From the NCBI GenBank assembly GCA_023374025.1, contig SIJG01000018.1:837947-901946 (forward strand): 64,000 bases of DNA. The letters are read 5' to 3'. The number at the start of each line of letters is the position of its first letter. Positions within the stretch are counted from its first letter, which is position 1. The position numbers and the translations under genes were made by a program. Below are positions 49,076-61,341 of this stretch, piece after piece. This stretch comes from Heterodera schachtii (lineage: Eukaryota > Nematoda > Chromadorea > Rhabditida > Heteroderidae). The notes beneath the pieces are model-generated. The model made no database searches. It worked only from the letters and a program-made list of their open reading frames with translations, and was not told where the DNA came from.

Positions 49076-49368
49076 GGTCTGATCGTTTTGGCGTCGACTT
49101 TTTGGCGCCAGCCCGAGTTTTTGTGTTGTAACTTCTTTCATTGTTGACCAAATCTAACAATATTGGTATCATTCGAAGGCTTTATATGTTTATAAGCTAT
49201 TTCTACGGTATTGCTTCGCAATTAGACAATTGCTAAAAAAGATAACATGAAATTGCAAAAAAAGTCAAAATTTTTGGAGTTTTTTCTTAATAAATTTTTT
49301 AGAGGCTAGAAAACCAAAAACTCGGGCTGGTGCGCCAAAACTTCGGCGCCAAAACGACCTAGTCCCAA
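49076..49368. repeat. Foldback element 3 (short arms)
   Basis: Arms of about 53-57 bp (49076-49128 and 49312-49368) carry GGCGCCAGCCCGAG-like sequence in opposite orientation around a ~180-bp AT-rich centre. The centre contains TCGAATGATA (minus strand), a 10-mer shared with elements 4 and 5. It lies between copy 2 of the EF-hand gene and the enolase-phosphatase 3' end. Confidence 0.8.
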
Positions 49369-49439
49369 TAATTTATTGGGTGAATAATTTTTCGTAACTC
49401 ATCATTTGCCTTCGGAGCGTGTATTTTAGATGGGATTGC

Positions 49440-50504
49440 TCAATCAATTCTCAATAGATTTTGGAAACTTTCCAAAGTCTTGAACTTTTTTGCGGCGTCC
49501 TCGCTTAGGGGGGCGTTTCCTTCGCGCACGAATAATCGCACTTGAAGCCCCGCTTCATCTGCTGACACGGCTTCTAAAATCCCACTTGGTAAGGCTTATG
49601 CTAAAACACTAAATAATCATTTCCCGTAAAAAGTGTTGTTTCGGACTATTCATATTTTATTGTAAAAATTGCTGCTTACCTTTCTCGACATCGGTCAGGA
49701 ACAGCACATTCCCCACCGGACAATTGATTTGCTTTGCAATGTTTCGGTACGAATCACTTTCGAACTTTGGCCCGGTTTCGGTGTCGAAATAGCCGGAGAT
49801 AAACTTATAAATGCACGCGACATTTAAAAAATGTCTTATTTATATTGTTGTTACTTTACTAATGTCTCCAAATTGTGTGTGTGAAAAGAGAAGCCGTTGA
49901 GCATGGACAGAACCCGAAGAGAAAATGAAAATGGGAATGCCCAATTCGGAAAGTGTTTGAAATGCCTTGGGAACGTCGGGGAAAACACTGAAAAGAAAAA
50001 GGCATTTGAATCGGAAAATTAAGTGAAGCACAAACTGAGACTGAAGCGACCCGTTGCGATAGCCCTCCTCCCAAATTAGCCCTTGAAGCTTCTTTAGGGC
50101 GGTTAACTAAAGCACAATTTGCATCCAAAAACTGCAACTTTTACTTTTTTGTCTTGTTGGGTCCATCTCTGAACATTCGAAGCCAATTTTGAGCCCAAAT
50201 CTTTGCTCGAAGAGATTTTGACGATCTTTGGGTCGGTCGATTCATTGGACAGATTTATCAGTTCGATGATAAGTTGACGAAACTGATCAGACTTTTCATT
50301 TTCCGAAAGATCGATGATCCGTTGCAAAAAGCCAAGTGAATTATTGGCAGCGTATGGAAACAAAACTTTCTACAAAAGTAAAATTGCAAAAGTACGAAGA
50401 ATTCATTTTCAAATTATCAACAGAATTTTTATTACTTTTACAAAATCTATCGAAGTCGTCGTCCCTTCGACGTCAGTTAAAAGAGCTGCAAAGTGATGTT
50501 GCAT
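49440..50504 (-). CDS. ENOPH1: Enolase-phosphatase E1 (ENOPH1/MASA)
   Basis: This HAD-superfamily enzyme enolises and dephosphorylates 2,3-diketo-5-methylthiopentyl-1-phosphate in methionine salvage. Exon 1 (50436-50504) is MQHHFAALLTDVEGTTTSIDFVK, with HAD motif I (DVEGTTT) and the nucleophilic Asp. Exon 2, starting at 50369 after TTTTGTAG, is KVLFPYAANNSLGFLQRI. Motif II appears in LGIPIFIFSSGSVHAQRLLFSHT. Motif III lysine lies in FDTETGPKFESDSYRNIAKQI, and the motif IV region is GNVLFLTDVEKE. The C-terminal exon is AVSADEAGLQVRLFVREGNAPLSEDAAKKFKTLESFQNLLRID, stop at 49440. All catalytic motifs are present. Confidence 0.95.
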
Positions 50505-50529
50505 ACTTTGAGATTTCTTAACAGAATTT

Positions 50530-51820
50530 GGAATTTAAATTATTATCGTTTTCAAATAAATTTTTAAAAAAATTGAATTACAGTAAACCAATTTTAGCCT
50601 TCTTTGAAAATTTTTTATTTAAAGAATTATTTTTTAATAAGTTTTTTCATTTTTAAAATAAGCTTTGCATTTCATAATTAATTAAAATTTCCTATTTTTT
50701 CCTCCGCCGCTGAATTGCCACTGCTGAAACTGGCGGATTACCTCTAATGTTCTTTTTTCAGATTTATTGGCAATTGAATAATGAATAATTAATCAAATAT
50801 ATTATTTATCATTGGAAAGTCATTAAATATTCAAAAATTAACAAATTTATATATTTTTTTCATTCTTATTTGTTAGTCCATCTTTGCCGAAAAGCAATTC
50901 GGTAGATCGGCCCCTCTTTTCTCTCTCTCTCTCTCTCTCTGCTGATGGTCATTGTTTTGTATTCACTTCCGATCATCCCTCTTTCCTCCTCTCTCCCCCA
51001 ATTCCGTTTCTTTCTCCCTTTCTTCCAGTCCACTAACTCTGATTAATTGCTCTAAATCGCTTCCACTCCCCGTTGATTAATCTGATCGATCGCATATATA
51101 CTTTTGTCGGGAGATGCCTTTGTCTTATTGCGATGATTTTGCATGACAAACGAAGCGAATGAACGGCACGAGAACAAAACACAAAACAATTTCGGAATGT
51201 GTCAATTGCCGGCCGACAGAATGCATTTTAAATGAATTATCAATCACAAAAACCGATAGTCATTTTTATTGTCCTATCATTTATCCTCAATTACAGTAAA
51301 TTGTTTTTATGGATTTTGGTAATTTTCAAAAATTTTTACAGGCCATAACTCTCACTCTCCCCCTTTTTTGTCTCTTTTTCGTCCCATCTTTTTCAAAAGT
51401 CTTTCGCTGTAAATACTCAAAAAGCGGTTTCTGCGCGCTGTCAAAGGAAAAATGGCAACAGAGATGAATTATTAGGGACGGACAATGTGAATGAATGAGT
51501 GTGCATATGTACGGGAATACATTCACTCATTCATTCGTTCGTTTAGGGCGCTAATTAACTCCGACTTTGCCCAGTGAATGCCTTTTGCCCTTTCCTTTGT
51601 TGTTCCCGCATTTCTTTGATTTGCCGCAAAAGTGTGAAAAGAACGGCGACGCGAACACCAAAAGGGTTTTCTGTTTTTCAAAGGATGTCCAATTAAAAAC
51701 AGACAAATTCACCAGATGAAATTTCGGACATTTCGTAGTGTCATCCAAATGATAAGACAGATGTCCTTTCCACGGTTTGAGAGACTATCGAAAACGCATA
51801 GAAAATGGCGAGACAATTGG
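50530..51820. other. AT-rich intergenic region
   Basis: No gene was recognised. A short (CT)n run lies near 50920-50941. Nothing else structured was seen. Confidence 0.5.
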
Positions 51821-51827
51821 GGAGGGA

Positions 51828-52075
51828 GGGGGGGGGGGGGAAAGGGGGAGGGAGTAATATGGGAGGGGGGAGGAAAGGGGGAGGGGGTAATATGGGAGGG
51901 GGGAGGAAAGGGGGAGGGGGTAATATGGGAGGGGGGAGGAAAGGGGGAGGGGGTAATATGGGAGGGGGGAGGAAAGGGGGAGGGGGTAATATGGGAGGGG
52001 GGAGGAAAGGGGGAGGGGGGTAATATGGGAGGGTGGGGGGGAGGTAATATGGGAAGGAAGGGGGGGGGGGGGAAT
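51828..52075. repeat. 33-bp G-rich minisatellite
   Basis: A 33-bp unit (GGGAGGGGGGAGGAAAGGGG then GAGGGGGTAATAT) is repeated about five full times from about 51862 to 52028, with diverged copies on each side and long G runs at both ends. In one plus frame it reads as repeated GGGRKGGGGNM, which explains the open frames there. No gene is implied. Confidence 0.95.
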
Positions 52076-55000
52076 TGCCAGGGGTTGGGGGTGGAGGGGG
52101 CCCCCGTTTCAGCAAAAAAGACATCCGATCCCGCCTCGTCCGTTCCCCAAATCCATTAATTCCTCCCCAAAGCGAGTGAGTGACCTTCGACCGGTCACTC
52201 CCTTCGGCCATCTCTTCCCCCCCCCCCCCCCTGTGACTTTCCCCAATTAATCCCCCCCCCCCACTTTACCCCTTTTCCCTCCCCTTTCCCCGCCCATCTC
52301 TTCGCCACTTTCCTTCATTCAAATTCCTTTCGATCAAAAGAAAGCCGAATGAAACCAAACGAACACATTTTATGATCAAATTTATAGCGTCGTCCCATTG
52401 AAATCAAAACCGAAGCCGACCATTTAATTGTTTTCTTTTTGCTGAGAATGACCTTTTGGGTTCGTTAATCAATCAGTATTCACTTGTTTAGATGATTCAA
52501 AACCGAGATGCCAAAAACCCGGTTTTTTCCCGACTCAAAAACAGAGACTGAATTCTCGTTGCTTTCCCCCTTTCCGCCCCTTGCTCTTTTTCCCTCTGAT
52601 CAGTGATCACTTTTCATTCTCTGCTCCTTTTTCTGATCATCCATCTCTTTCTCTCTCTTCTCCCTCTCCTTTCTCCCTCATCATTTCTCATTTTCTTTTT
52701 TCATCGTCCCTTTAATTATCCTCTCCAGCCGATTTGTCCGTGAAATGGAAACTGATGCATCACGATTCCTCCAATTATCCCACACTCAATGTTTATTTTC
52801 AAAGTGTCTTCTAAGTGGGGAAGGGACTGACTCTCCTCTCCTCTGTCTCTCTATTCGCCCTCTTCATCGTTTCCTCCTCATCATCTCCCTTCTCGTCCCT
52901 TTCCCTTTCCCCCTTCCACTCTCTCTTTTCTATCCTCTTTTTCCTCTTCCTCGTCCTCTTCTCTTTCCATTCCCTCCTATTTCTCCTTCCACAGTATGCC
53001 TTCCATTCGCTTTTGTCCCTGGGGAGTGAATCTCTTAGGTGATCAAAGAGGAAAAGCTGATGAAGATGGAGCAAAGAGAAATGCCGAATGCGGCTGTCCT
53101 TTGGCACTTCCTCTCCGTCCCTCCCATTATTATTTGTCTGTCTGTCGTTCTCTTTGCCCTTCCCTTCCGTCCTTTTCTTCCTTTCCTCAATTTTCTCCCC
53201 TCCTTCACCCAATTTTCTTCGTCGAAACCCACTTCTCAAGCCTTTCTTCAAGCAAATTACCCCCCCCCCCCATTCCCTCGCTCCGATCCTAAGGCCTTCC
53301 GCGGACAATTAGCGAATGAATGAATTCTTTTGGATCACTCCTCAAATTGGTTCAACAAAACAACCAAAACACTCCTTCCCCCACACGTCAAATGACACAT
53401 TTCCCTTCTGTTGAGTTTTTCATGGCTTCGAAGTTTCGATTTCTTTTTTTTCCATTTGCGCATTTTTCGGCCTCTTTTTCCATCGTTTCTTTTTCACCCA
53501 AATCCATTCGATAATATAAAATATCAACTTTAAGGCGGTCTTTCCTTTTCTTTCCATTCCCTTTTCTCTTGGCCATCGAGGACAAACAAACGAATGGGGT
53601 CAGTCAAAAATGTGGGGAGAGATGGGAGAAGGGTGTGAGGGGAGAAGAAAATCCGATTTTGGATTAGAGAGTGAGTGAGGGAAGAGAAGCGGGGAGCGGG
53701 AGGGGGGGGGGGGGAATTGGAAGAGGAGAGGGGGCGGGGAAAGGGACGGGGAAAGGGCAAAAGGGGGGAAAGGGAGGGGAGGGCGATCGAAATTGCTTAA
53801 TTTCACTGGGCCTTCAATAACAAATCTTTCGTAGGTGCTCATGCTAGAAATAAAACATAAAGGCTTCCCCCCCCCCCCTCCTCTCCCTCCCCCTCCTCAT
53901 GCTTCTCTTCAACCCCTCTTCCTCCACTCTCCCCAACCATCTCCACCACATATTTAATTGTTCCTCTCCAATCCCTCCCCTTCCCCACTGACCAACGATT
54001 GTCGCCCCATTTCGCAGCAGCAGATGCCAAGTCAAATGCCAATCCTCCAAATCCAAAAATGCCAATCTATGCTCACTTCTCATCAAATCCTTTCACTGCT
54101 GAATTGGATAATTCACTCCTCACTCAATTGAGAAGGATTTGGTACTTATCCCCTCTGTTCTCTGTCCTCTCTCCCTCCCCTCGCCTTTCGCCCATTTCCC
54201 TCTGTCTTTTTCTTACTCTCTCTCTCTGTCTTTTTCTTTTCCCCCTCTCTTTTTGCCCACTCTTTCTGCTGACCATTTCCTTTTGTTCGCTTAAATTTAA
54301 CACTTTCCCTCCCCTCTCATATTTTGCATAATTCTGTCACTCAAAAAGGTGAGAAAATGCAAATGTTCGTCGTGTCCACTAATTTTTTCATTTCCAAATG
54401 CCATTTTATGGCCTCAAAAATTTCATCAGTAATTTTTGTTGGGAATAATAAAAAAAAATGCGTTTGGAATGGGCGAGGGGGGGGGGCGGCAATAAATTGT
54501 GGAAGGTTTTTAAAGAGTATGGCCAAAAGGGCAAATAGTCGCAGATGGTCGGCTAATTTGTGGAATTATTTCATTACCGAAGCAAAGACAAACGAATGGG
54601 GAAAGAGAAGGGAGAGATTGTTGCGAGAAAGGCATTTTATGACCATTTTGGGCTGTTGGAATGTTGGATTTGGAACTGAGTAATTGGACAAAAGCGTTGG
54701 GATTAGCAGAGAAAGGAAAAGCAAAGCCAACGGACGCGGCAATGGCACGCCGCCGGGGGGACTTCGCTTCTCCGCGTTGGGGGGGGGGGCATTCCCCGCC
54801 GAATCCCTCCCAAATTGCCATTCGCCCAACTTTTGCCAAACTTTTCCTCCCCAATTTGTCCTTTGCTCACAAATTTATTCCCTCTCCCATCCTAATTCTG
54901 CCCTCTCCCCCCCCCCCATTTTGCTTCTTTCCCTCTTTTGCTATTTGCTTTTCCCTCGGGCGATTACTTTGCGCGAGTAGCCTCCGGCGGGGGAAGCGAA

Positions 55001-56596
55001 TGAGTGGAAATAAAATGAATAGAGCGAATGGATTGAGTTGGTTTGGGCCCAACTGTGCCCTCATTCGCTTGCATCCCGCGGGCATTGTTTGTTTTTGACC
55101 AATTACGCGGAAAGGGCGCGGAGTGGCGGGTCAAACCGCGACTTGTGCCAAAATGGAAATGCCCGGACTTTGGGATTATTTGGTGAGCCATCCGCACTTC
55201 CCAACATTTGCATACTTTCGTAATTACTGCAACTTTTTACGACCTTCCATTTCCTTCCAATTCGTTTCTCTGCGCTAAAATCTCTGACAAAGTGTCGCCA
55301 TTTCTCTCCGCCAAACTCATCCATCAAATGGAAGAAATGATCTCGCAAAAGAGGAGGACGACTTCCGCTCAAGAAAATGTATTCACTCGGTCTGTCGACC
55401 AACGAATGATCGCTTCGGAGGGATGGCTTTTGCCTGGAGAAGCCCAATCATTAGCCATTGGCACCCCCTGAAAAAGGCATTATCCATCCCACGGCATCGA
55501 TAAGCAATGCATAAACACAGAAAAACAAATTACTCTTTGCCGACTCCTCACAAATTTATTTGCCAATTTGTTTCCTTCCCCACAGGTGTTTAGAATTGAG
55601 AAGACCAAAAGTGGGGGATGAGAAGGCAGTGAATTTGCGCGAACAGAGCGAATTGCGCACCATCAAATCGCCGGGGGGCGAATGACCTCCAAAAGGGAAA
55701 TTAACTCCACCTCATTCCAACATATGGGGGTGAAAAAGTCAACAAATTATTCATTGGATGGGTGTGTCGTCACAACAGTGGCAATTTCCGCCCTCGGCAT
55801 AAGCCCACTCCCAAAAAGGGCAATCCCATGCCAATCGCCCCCCTCCCTCCCCCATCCGTTCATCCCCTCCCTCCCTTCCCTTCATTCGTCCAACTAACAC
55901 CTGTTCCTCCCTCCTTCAATCCATTCATTCCTTCCCATTTTTGCTCGTCATCCATCCGTGAAATTTCTTCTTATCGTCCCTGGCCATTTGAATTATTCAT
56001 TTGGTTGGGAAATGGCCATTCAGCAAGTGAAAGAGGGGGGGGGGGGGAAAGATTTGGCAATGGGAGGCGGGGAATGGCCAATTGGGACGAATGGCGGGTG
56101 AATAAATACATACTCGAATGGGATGGAGTGAATGCGTTGGGGACACTCGCTAGGCCTTCTCTCCTCTCCCCTTTCGCTCTTCGACCTCCTCTAAAACTTT
56201 TGTTGTGCAAAATGCCGAATCCTCCCCCATTCTCCGCCAATTCTTTTCCATTTTATCCCATTCATTCGCAAATCCCGACTAATCCCTCCTTTTCTTCCCC
56301 ATCTCCGCCCGTTGCGTCACCCCCCCCCCCCCTCCCCTCTCTCTCTCCTTTTTTGGCCGCTTTTCTCTCGCCAATTCCTTTCGGCATTTCTCTCTGCCCG
56401 CTTTCTCTTAATTATTTGTCAGTTTCCCTTTTCCCCCTTTTTGAGAATGTCCACAACAATCGGATTTGCCTTTCCCTTTCTTTTCTATTGCTTTTCAGCC
56501 TCAAAAAGTGCCATTTTCAGCACTTCCGCCGCTTTGTCTGTAATTTCTTTCCACAAAATGTCTTCGTCAGTTTAATCCTCCGTTTTTGTTGTGCCA
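52076..56596. other. Gene-poor, low-complexity region
   Basis: Mostly C/T-rich or A/G-rich simple sequence with frequent C or G homopolymers of 8-14 bases (near 52217, 52252, 53259, 53702, 53868, 54476, 54776, 54908, 56036, 56320). Long open frames on both strands are Ser/Leu/Pro or Arg/Glu/Lys-rich and unsupported. Exon-like pieces near 55240-55690 are listed separately. Confidence 0.5.
55590..55684 (+). CDS. Possible C-terminal exon of an unresolved gene
   Basis: After a CTTCCCCACAG acceptor the frame reads CLELRRPKVGDEKAVNLREQSELRTIKSPGGE and ends in TGA at 55684. An upstream stretch in the same orientation (about 55300-55430) reads KLIHQMEEMISQKRRTTSAQENVFTRSVDQRMIASEG. These look more protein-like than their surroundings, but no family is recognised and the joining intron is a guess. 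Confidence 0.22.
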
Positions 56597-58943
56597 ATGC
56601 CTTGCAATTGTCAGCCGATTCCGCCGCCGCCGCCCTTTGATGTCCCCCCTCCCCCCGACCCATCGTTTGTGTTCCATTTGCTGAGTGACGACCCGCCCGA
56701 GGCATTTGAAAAGGTAAAGGCAATTTGAAGAACGGGCCAATGGTACCGGTGAAGAGACTGCTCTTTTGCTGGGCATTTCACGTGGATTTTCTGAGTTGAT
56801 CCCATTTTTAGCATTTTGGGGCTTGGTTATTTTTTAAATTTATTTTCTTAGTTTTACCCATTATTCGTCCTCCGTGTCCCCTTCCTGCCGATTTCCCCGG
56901 CATTTCGCTTTCACTTAACATTTCCCCCTCCTCCCTCTCAGCTTCATCTCCTCCACTCGTGCCCTCTTCAAAAACACCTTTTCTTCTTCCGTTATCCGTT
57001 CGGCCGTTTTCTTCCGTTCGCCACAGTCGCTGCTTTTCTGCTGCTCACTTCCTTCTCAGTCACGGCCTTTGTTTTTTGGAGGAAACGGCGGAGGACGCGA
57101 AGAATGGAAGAGAGGGAGGAGGAAGAAGAGGAAGGAACGGAATGGAGGAGGAAGTCGGAGGAGAGGAAGAGCGGACGGAGGGAGGAAGAGAAGGAAGAGG
57201 GAGGGAAGAAGCGGAGGAAGCCGAGAGGAAAGAGGAGGAGGTAAATTGGAGGGGGGGGGAGAAAGGAAAAACCCGAGAGGAAAGAGAAGTAAATGGGGGA
57301 GGGAAGAAGCGCCGAGAGGAAAGAGGGGAAACTGTGGACGGGGAGAGGAAGAGAAATTTAAGTTTCCACGAGAGTTTCTATCTGATGAACTGTCCTTCTC
57401 TTCCCCCAATACTTTTGCTTCTCTTCCTCCCATCAGTCTTCCTCACTCACTCCCTTTTCTGACTGTCCATTTCTCCCCACCATTTCCCATCCATCAGCCC
57501 TAAAAAGAAAGGCAATTGGGTGGAAGGAAAATGAGCGAATGAATGGACGTTCCAAAATAATTAAATATTTACAATGCGTCCGATACTCAGCTTCAACCCA
57601 ACCCGGCACTGTTGCAGAATTAAGCGGGCGGTGGGCGAAATTCTCCCCATTTTTCCATGAAAATGGCCAATGGACAAAGCAAGGAAAATGCACAGAGAAA
57701 GGAAACAAATTGACTGGGCCCGGGGGAATTGTCGTTGCCAAATTGAATTTGGCCATTCGCAGTCATAAATCAACAAAGCTAAGGCTAACATTGGATTTAG
57801 CAGCAGTTTCATTTTCCCGATGTTTTTGAATGTTAATCCAAAATTGAACCGTCAGAATTGATTTTGAGACGACCGATTGGCAATTCCAATTCCCATTTAG
57901 CGCTCTCCGCCGAAATACTCCGCCGAGTGCCGTGCCGCCCCACTCCGTTCGTCCCCAGCCCCACTTCAACTTCCAATTTCCCCCCGTTTCTTCGCCGTCC
58001 TCCGATGCCAATTTTTCGTGTCGTTCGTCCACCGAAACTGTGTCCAGCGTCCCCTCTCCCCAAAATGCCAACGAATGGTCCTTCCGTCAGTTTGCTGTTG
58101 CCGAATCCGACAACAAAGTCGGGTAAGCCGTGCCATGGCAATCCTTCGTCCATCCCCCCTTTTTTTAGGTCAAATGTCTCTGTCCGTTCGCCGACTTTTG
58201 CCACGCCGCCGCGTCGGTCGGTGGCCCTCCGTTTTCCCCCAAATCGCCACTTCTCCCCCGACTTTGTGTGGCGTTCCTCCGCCGACTTCGTCCCATCCAA
58301 CGATTTATATGAGGAATTGGCAGTGGCAGAGAGCGAAATCGCTGAAGCGCCATACAAATGGCGACGGACACTGACGCCGTCCGCCTCCGCGCGACGGCTG
58401 CCGCCTCCGTCCAGCAAACCGCCGCCCCCTCCGACGGAATGTCCCACCGATTGGCCCACGACAATTGGCCATTGTTCCTCAAACGGAAGTCCCAACACGG
58501 AAATGAATAGAGAGCAAAAGGAAACGGTGGAAAACGATGTCAACGGAAGCCGATGGAGGACATCGTCGGATTTGATGGACAGGGAAAGGGAAAGCGGCTA
58601 TGGGACGGGGAGAAGCGGCCGAAGGGGACGAAGCCAAGGCAAAGCGAGCGGCGAAGAGAACGAGCGAAGGTCAAAATTAAAAACAAAACGGACGCGGGGG
58701 ATAAGCAAACGGCAAAAGCAAAACAAACATAAAACCAATAACAGAAAACACTGTCCCTCCTCAAATGCCCATCCGTCGCCCCTTTTCTCACCCCTCCCGA
58801 ATATACTCATCAAAACACAACCGAATGGATGTCCAACGACCAAAAAGACACGTCAAATGGCCATAACAAAGAACATGAGAGAAGAGAACGAAAAGACGGG
58901 CAAAAGCGGCGAAGGCCCAACTAAAACAATGACATATTTGTGA
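56597..58943 (+). CDS. Unrecognised single-pass membrane protein with proline-rich ends
   Basis: Four exons join in consistent phase. Exon 1 (56597 to about 56715) is MPCNCQPIPPPPPPFDVPPPPDPSFVFHLLSDDPPEAFEK. Exon 2, from a TCAG acceptor near 56942, gives a membrane helix FGRFLPFATVAAFLLLTSFSVTAFVFW followed by RKRRRTRR, a strong stop-transfer signal, and a long Glu/Arg/Lys-rich stretch. Exon 3 (about 57900-58122) is Ser/Pro-rich with SSTETVSSVPSPQNANEWSFRQFAVAESDNKVG. Exon 4 has SNVSVRSPTFATPPRRSVALRF and DFVPSNDLYEELAVAESEIAEAPYKWRRT, then PPPSSKPPPPP and a basic tail to 58943. No signal peptide is seen, so N-out type III topology or a missing 5' exon is likely. The family is unknown. Confidence 0.6.
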
Positions 58944-59209
58944 TCATTTCTTTTAATCAATTTGTTCACTAAGCGAAACGAGTCAAAATCCAACGGTGCT
59001 CAATTGTTTATTTATTTTTTGAATAAATATTACTTCTATATATTGTAAAGTGTTTTTGTTTAAAAGCAATGAACTTTTGGGAAAGTAATTAATTTCATAA
59101 AATTGAGGAAGACTGGATTTTAAATGCGGACGATCGCTTAAAAGTGTCAAGTTAAAACCACCATTTGTTCTTTTCCCCTCGCAATTCCTTTTACAATTTT
59201 CCACTAAAA

Positions 59210-61222
59210 TCACAACAATCCGAGCTTCTTCTTGGCCTTGTTTTTCTTTTTGACGATGTCCAAATTGCGTTCCTTCCAATTGCTCTTTCGTAATTTTATT
59301 GGTCTGTTCCCGACGTATTTCCCGTCCATTTCTTTCATTGCACGAATAAAGTCCTTAACCAATGAAGTGGCAAATAAACATCTTTTTCCCAGAAATTACG
59401 TCTTGATGTTTGAAGGAGACGAACCCAAAGCCTTTGGATTTGTTCGTCCTGCTGTCACGGACCACCTTCGCTTTCTGGAAGCTTGGATATTTCCGAAAAG
59501 CCTGAAAGTTTGTAAATGTACACTTCATATATTACATTTAAGCAAAAATTTAACCAAAAATATGATTAATTATCCCGCTACATCCGATTCAAAAAAGGAA
59601 CAAAAAAGGGAAAAGAGTTCGATGGGAGGATCTTTCGTGATCTTGCCCATCATGATTTAAAAAATACTATTTTTAAAAATGTAATTATTAATTGTTGTAG
59701 AGTTAAACCAAAAACAAAATACCTTGGCAAGTAATTCGTCAGAAACTTCGTTACCAAGGTCACCACAAAAAATTCGAAAATCATTTGGGTCCCACTCGGC
59801 CATGGATGAGTCCTCCCACACCTTAAAAGGATGGTGGCAAAGTGTGCAGTTCACCTTCCATTTTTAATGCTTCGCCCTGAGAATGCCAACCTGTCCCCCA
59901 CAACTCCTCACAAATCGTTTCATCTTTTTCTCACCGCGAAGAACAGCCCCCAAATAACTGTTCTCATGCGCTTTTGTTGCTTGCTTTTTCGCTGCTAAAA
60001 GCTCAACATCGGAAGGTAAAGCCTAAAAGTCAGTCCAAACAGAATGCCAAAATGAACAAAAGAAATGACAAACCAAAGTTTTGAATGGCTGCGAATGCAA
60101 AGTCGAAGTGGAACTTGAGCTGAAACTCATCGGAATCTCCGCCTTTCCATTGTTCGACTTTATTGTGGCTGGCTAAAATAATTCAGCTTTTTAATTGCTT
60201 AGAAATCCAATTAAATCACTCTAAAAATGCAATGTTCCCATAATTCGACAATAAAAGCAAATGTATTTCATTTACTAAATAATTGGTCCAATCAGAGTTT
60301 ATGAGTCCAATCAACTGACAATCCCGGGTTTTTATACAATAACTTTGTTCATGTTCGAGCTAAACCTATCTTTTTGATATCATTCGAAAGCACAAAGTCT
60401 AATTAATGTAATAATACGAGAAAACAAGAGAATTTTAACATTTCAAGAGAATTACAAGCGAAAATAATCAGCAATTACTTAATTAATCAAATCTTTTTTG
60501 GTAATTGCCAGAACGCTACGATTTTATATATTTTAGCTTCGTTATACTTTGTGCTTTCGAATGATATCAAAAAGATAGGTTTAGCTCGAACACGAACAAA
60601 GTTATTGTATAAAAACCCGGGATTGTCAATTGCTTGGACTCATAAAAGTTAGATTGGACTCATAAAAGTCGATTGGACTCATAAAAGTCGTTTGGACTCA
60701 TAAAGTGCATTAGAGCCGATTTGGGACACCTTTAAAATGAGTTACCGGCTGAACGTAAAGAGTTGGTCCCGATTCGATGACCACAGAAGAGCCCGCGGGG
60801 GGAAGCATCATCGGAGGCCTCGCGAGGACATGCCCAAAGGGTGGGGGCGGCTGCGAATGGCCGATCCTCAACTGAAGCCACGAACGATTTGTTACAATAT
60901 TCATAGTCCGATTTCTAATTACCTGATGTGGCACAAATTTGGTCGTTGTGTTTGATTGGCCGAAGTGTGACGAAGAACCACCGATGTTCGGCTCTTGAAT
61001 TGGGCCTAATTGGAAGGAATGCATTTCTTTTATTTAGGTTTGTAATAAAGAATATACCTTCTTTTTTTTTGTTTTTGTTTTCCGATACTTCCCGCGATTT
61101 ATTTCTTTCTTCTACGGACAAAACTTCTCTTTCAAATCTAAAAGAAAAGGAAAGGACAAAAATAAAAGCCAACAGAAAACACTTTTAACTTACAAAGCAA
61201 ATTGTTCCTCAAGCGAAGTCAT
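59210..61222 (-). CDS. RBM42: RNA-binding protein RBM42
   Basis: RBM42 is a nuclear RRM protein associated with splicing and hnRNP K. Exon 1 from 61222 is MTSLEEQFAL, spliced to FEREVLSVEERNKSREV, the family N-terminal block. The middle has MHSFQLGPIQEPNIGGSSSHFGQSNTTTKFVPHQ, then IGHSQPPPPFGHVLARPPMMLPPAGSSV. The RRM lies in the last exons: WEDSSMAEWDPNDFRIFCGDLGNEVSDELLAKVF, and AFRKYPSFQKAKVVRDSRTNKSKGFGFVSF with RNP1 KGFGFVSF. DFIRAMKEMDGKYVGNRPIKLRKSNWKERNLDIVKKKNKAKKKLGLL follows. The stop is at 59210. A foldback element (60302-60641) sits in one intron, and exons between 59860 and 60180 are only partly clear. Confidence 0.94.
60302..60641. repeat. Foldback element 4, inside an RBM42 intron
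   Basis: Inverted arms of roughly 100 bp (60302-60405 and about 60537-60641) share ACAATCCCGGGTTTTTATAC, the ATATCATTCGAAAGCACAAA block and their complements. The 10-mer TCGAATGATA is present. The centre is AT-rich. The right edge runs into the 19-bp tandem repeat. Confidence 0.9.
60632..60708. repeat. 19-bp tandem repeat
   Basis: Four copies of ATTGGACTCATAAAAGTCG-type units run directly from the right edge of foldback element 4. The left edge has one related copy (near 60297-60310, inverted). Together they look like element-end sequence that has been amplified on one side. Confidence 0.9.
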
Positions 61223-61341
61223 AATAATAAAATGAAGTGTGTAAAAGGATTTCTTTTTTCAATAATTGTGGACAACAAACAAACCAAATTCGCTTATTGG
61301 AGAGACTCAACGCTGAGCAATCGAACTATTAAAAAAAGGGA

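Noticed and set aside
51716..52159. Open frame encoding repeated GGGRKGGGGNM
   Set aside because: Produced entirely by the 33-bp minisatellite. Other frames and the opposite strand are equally open.
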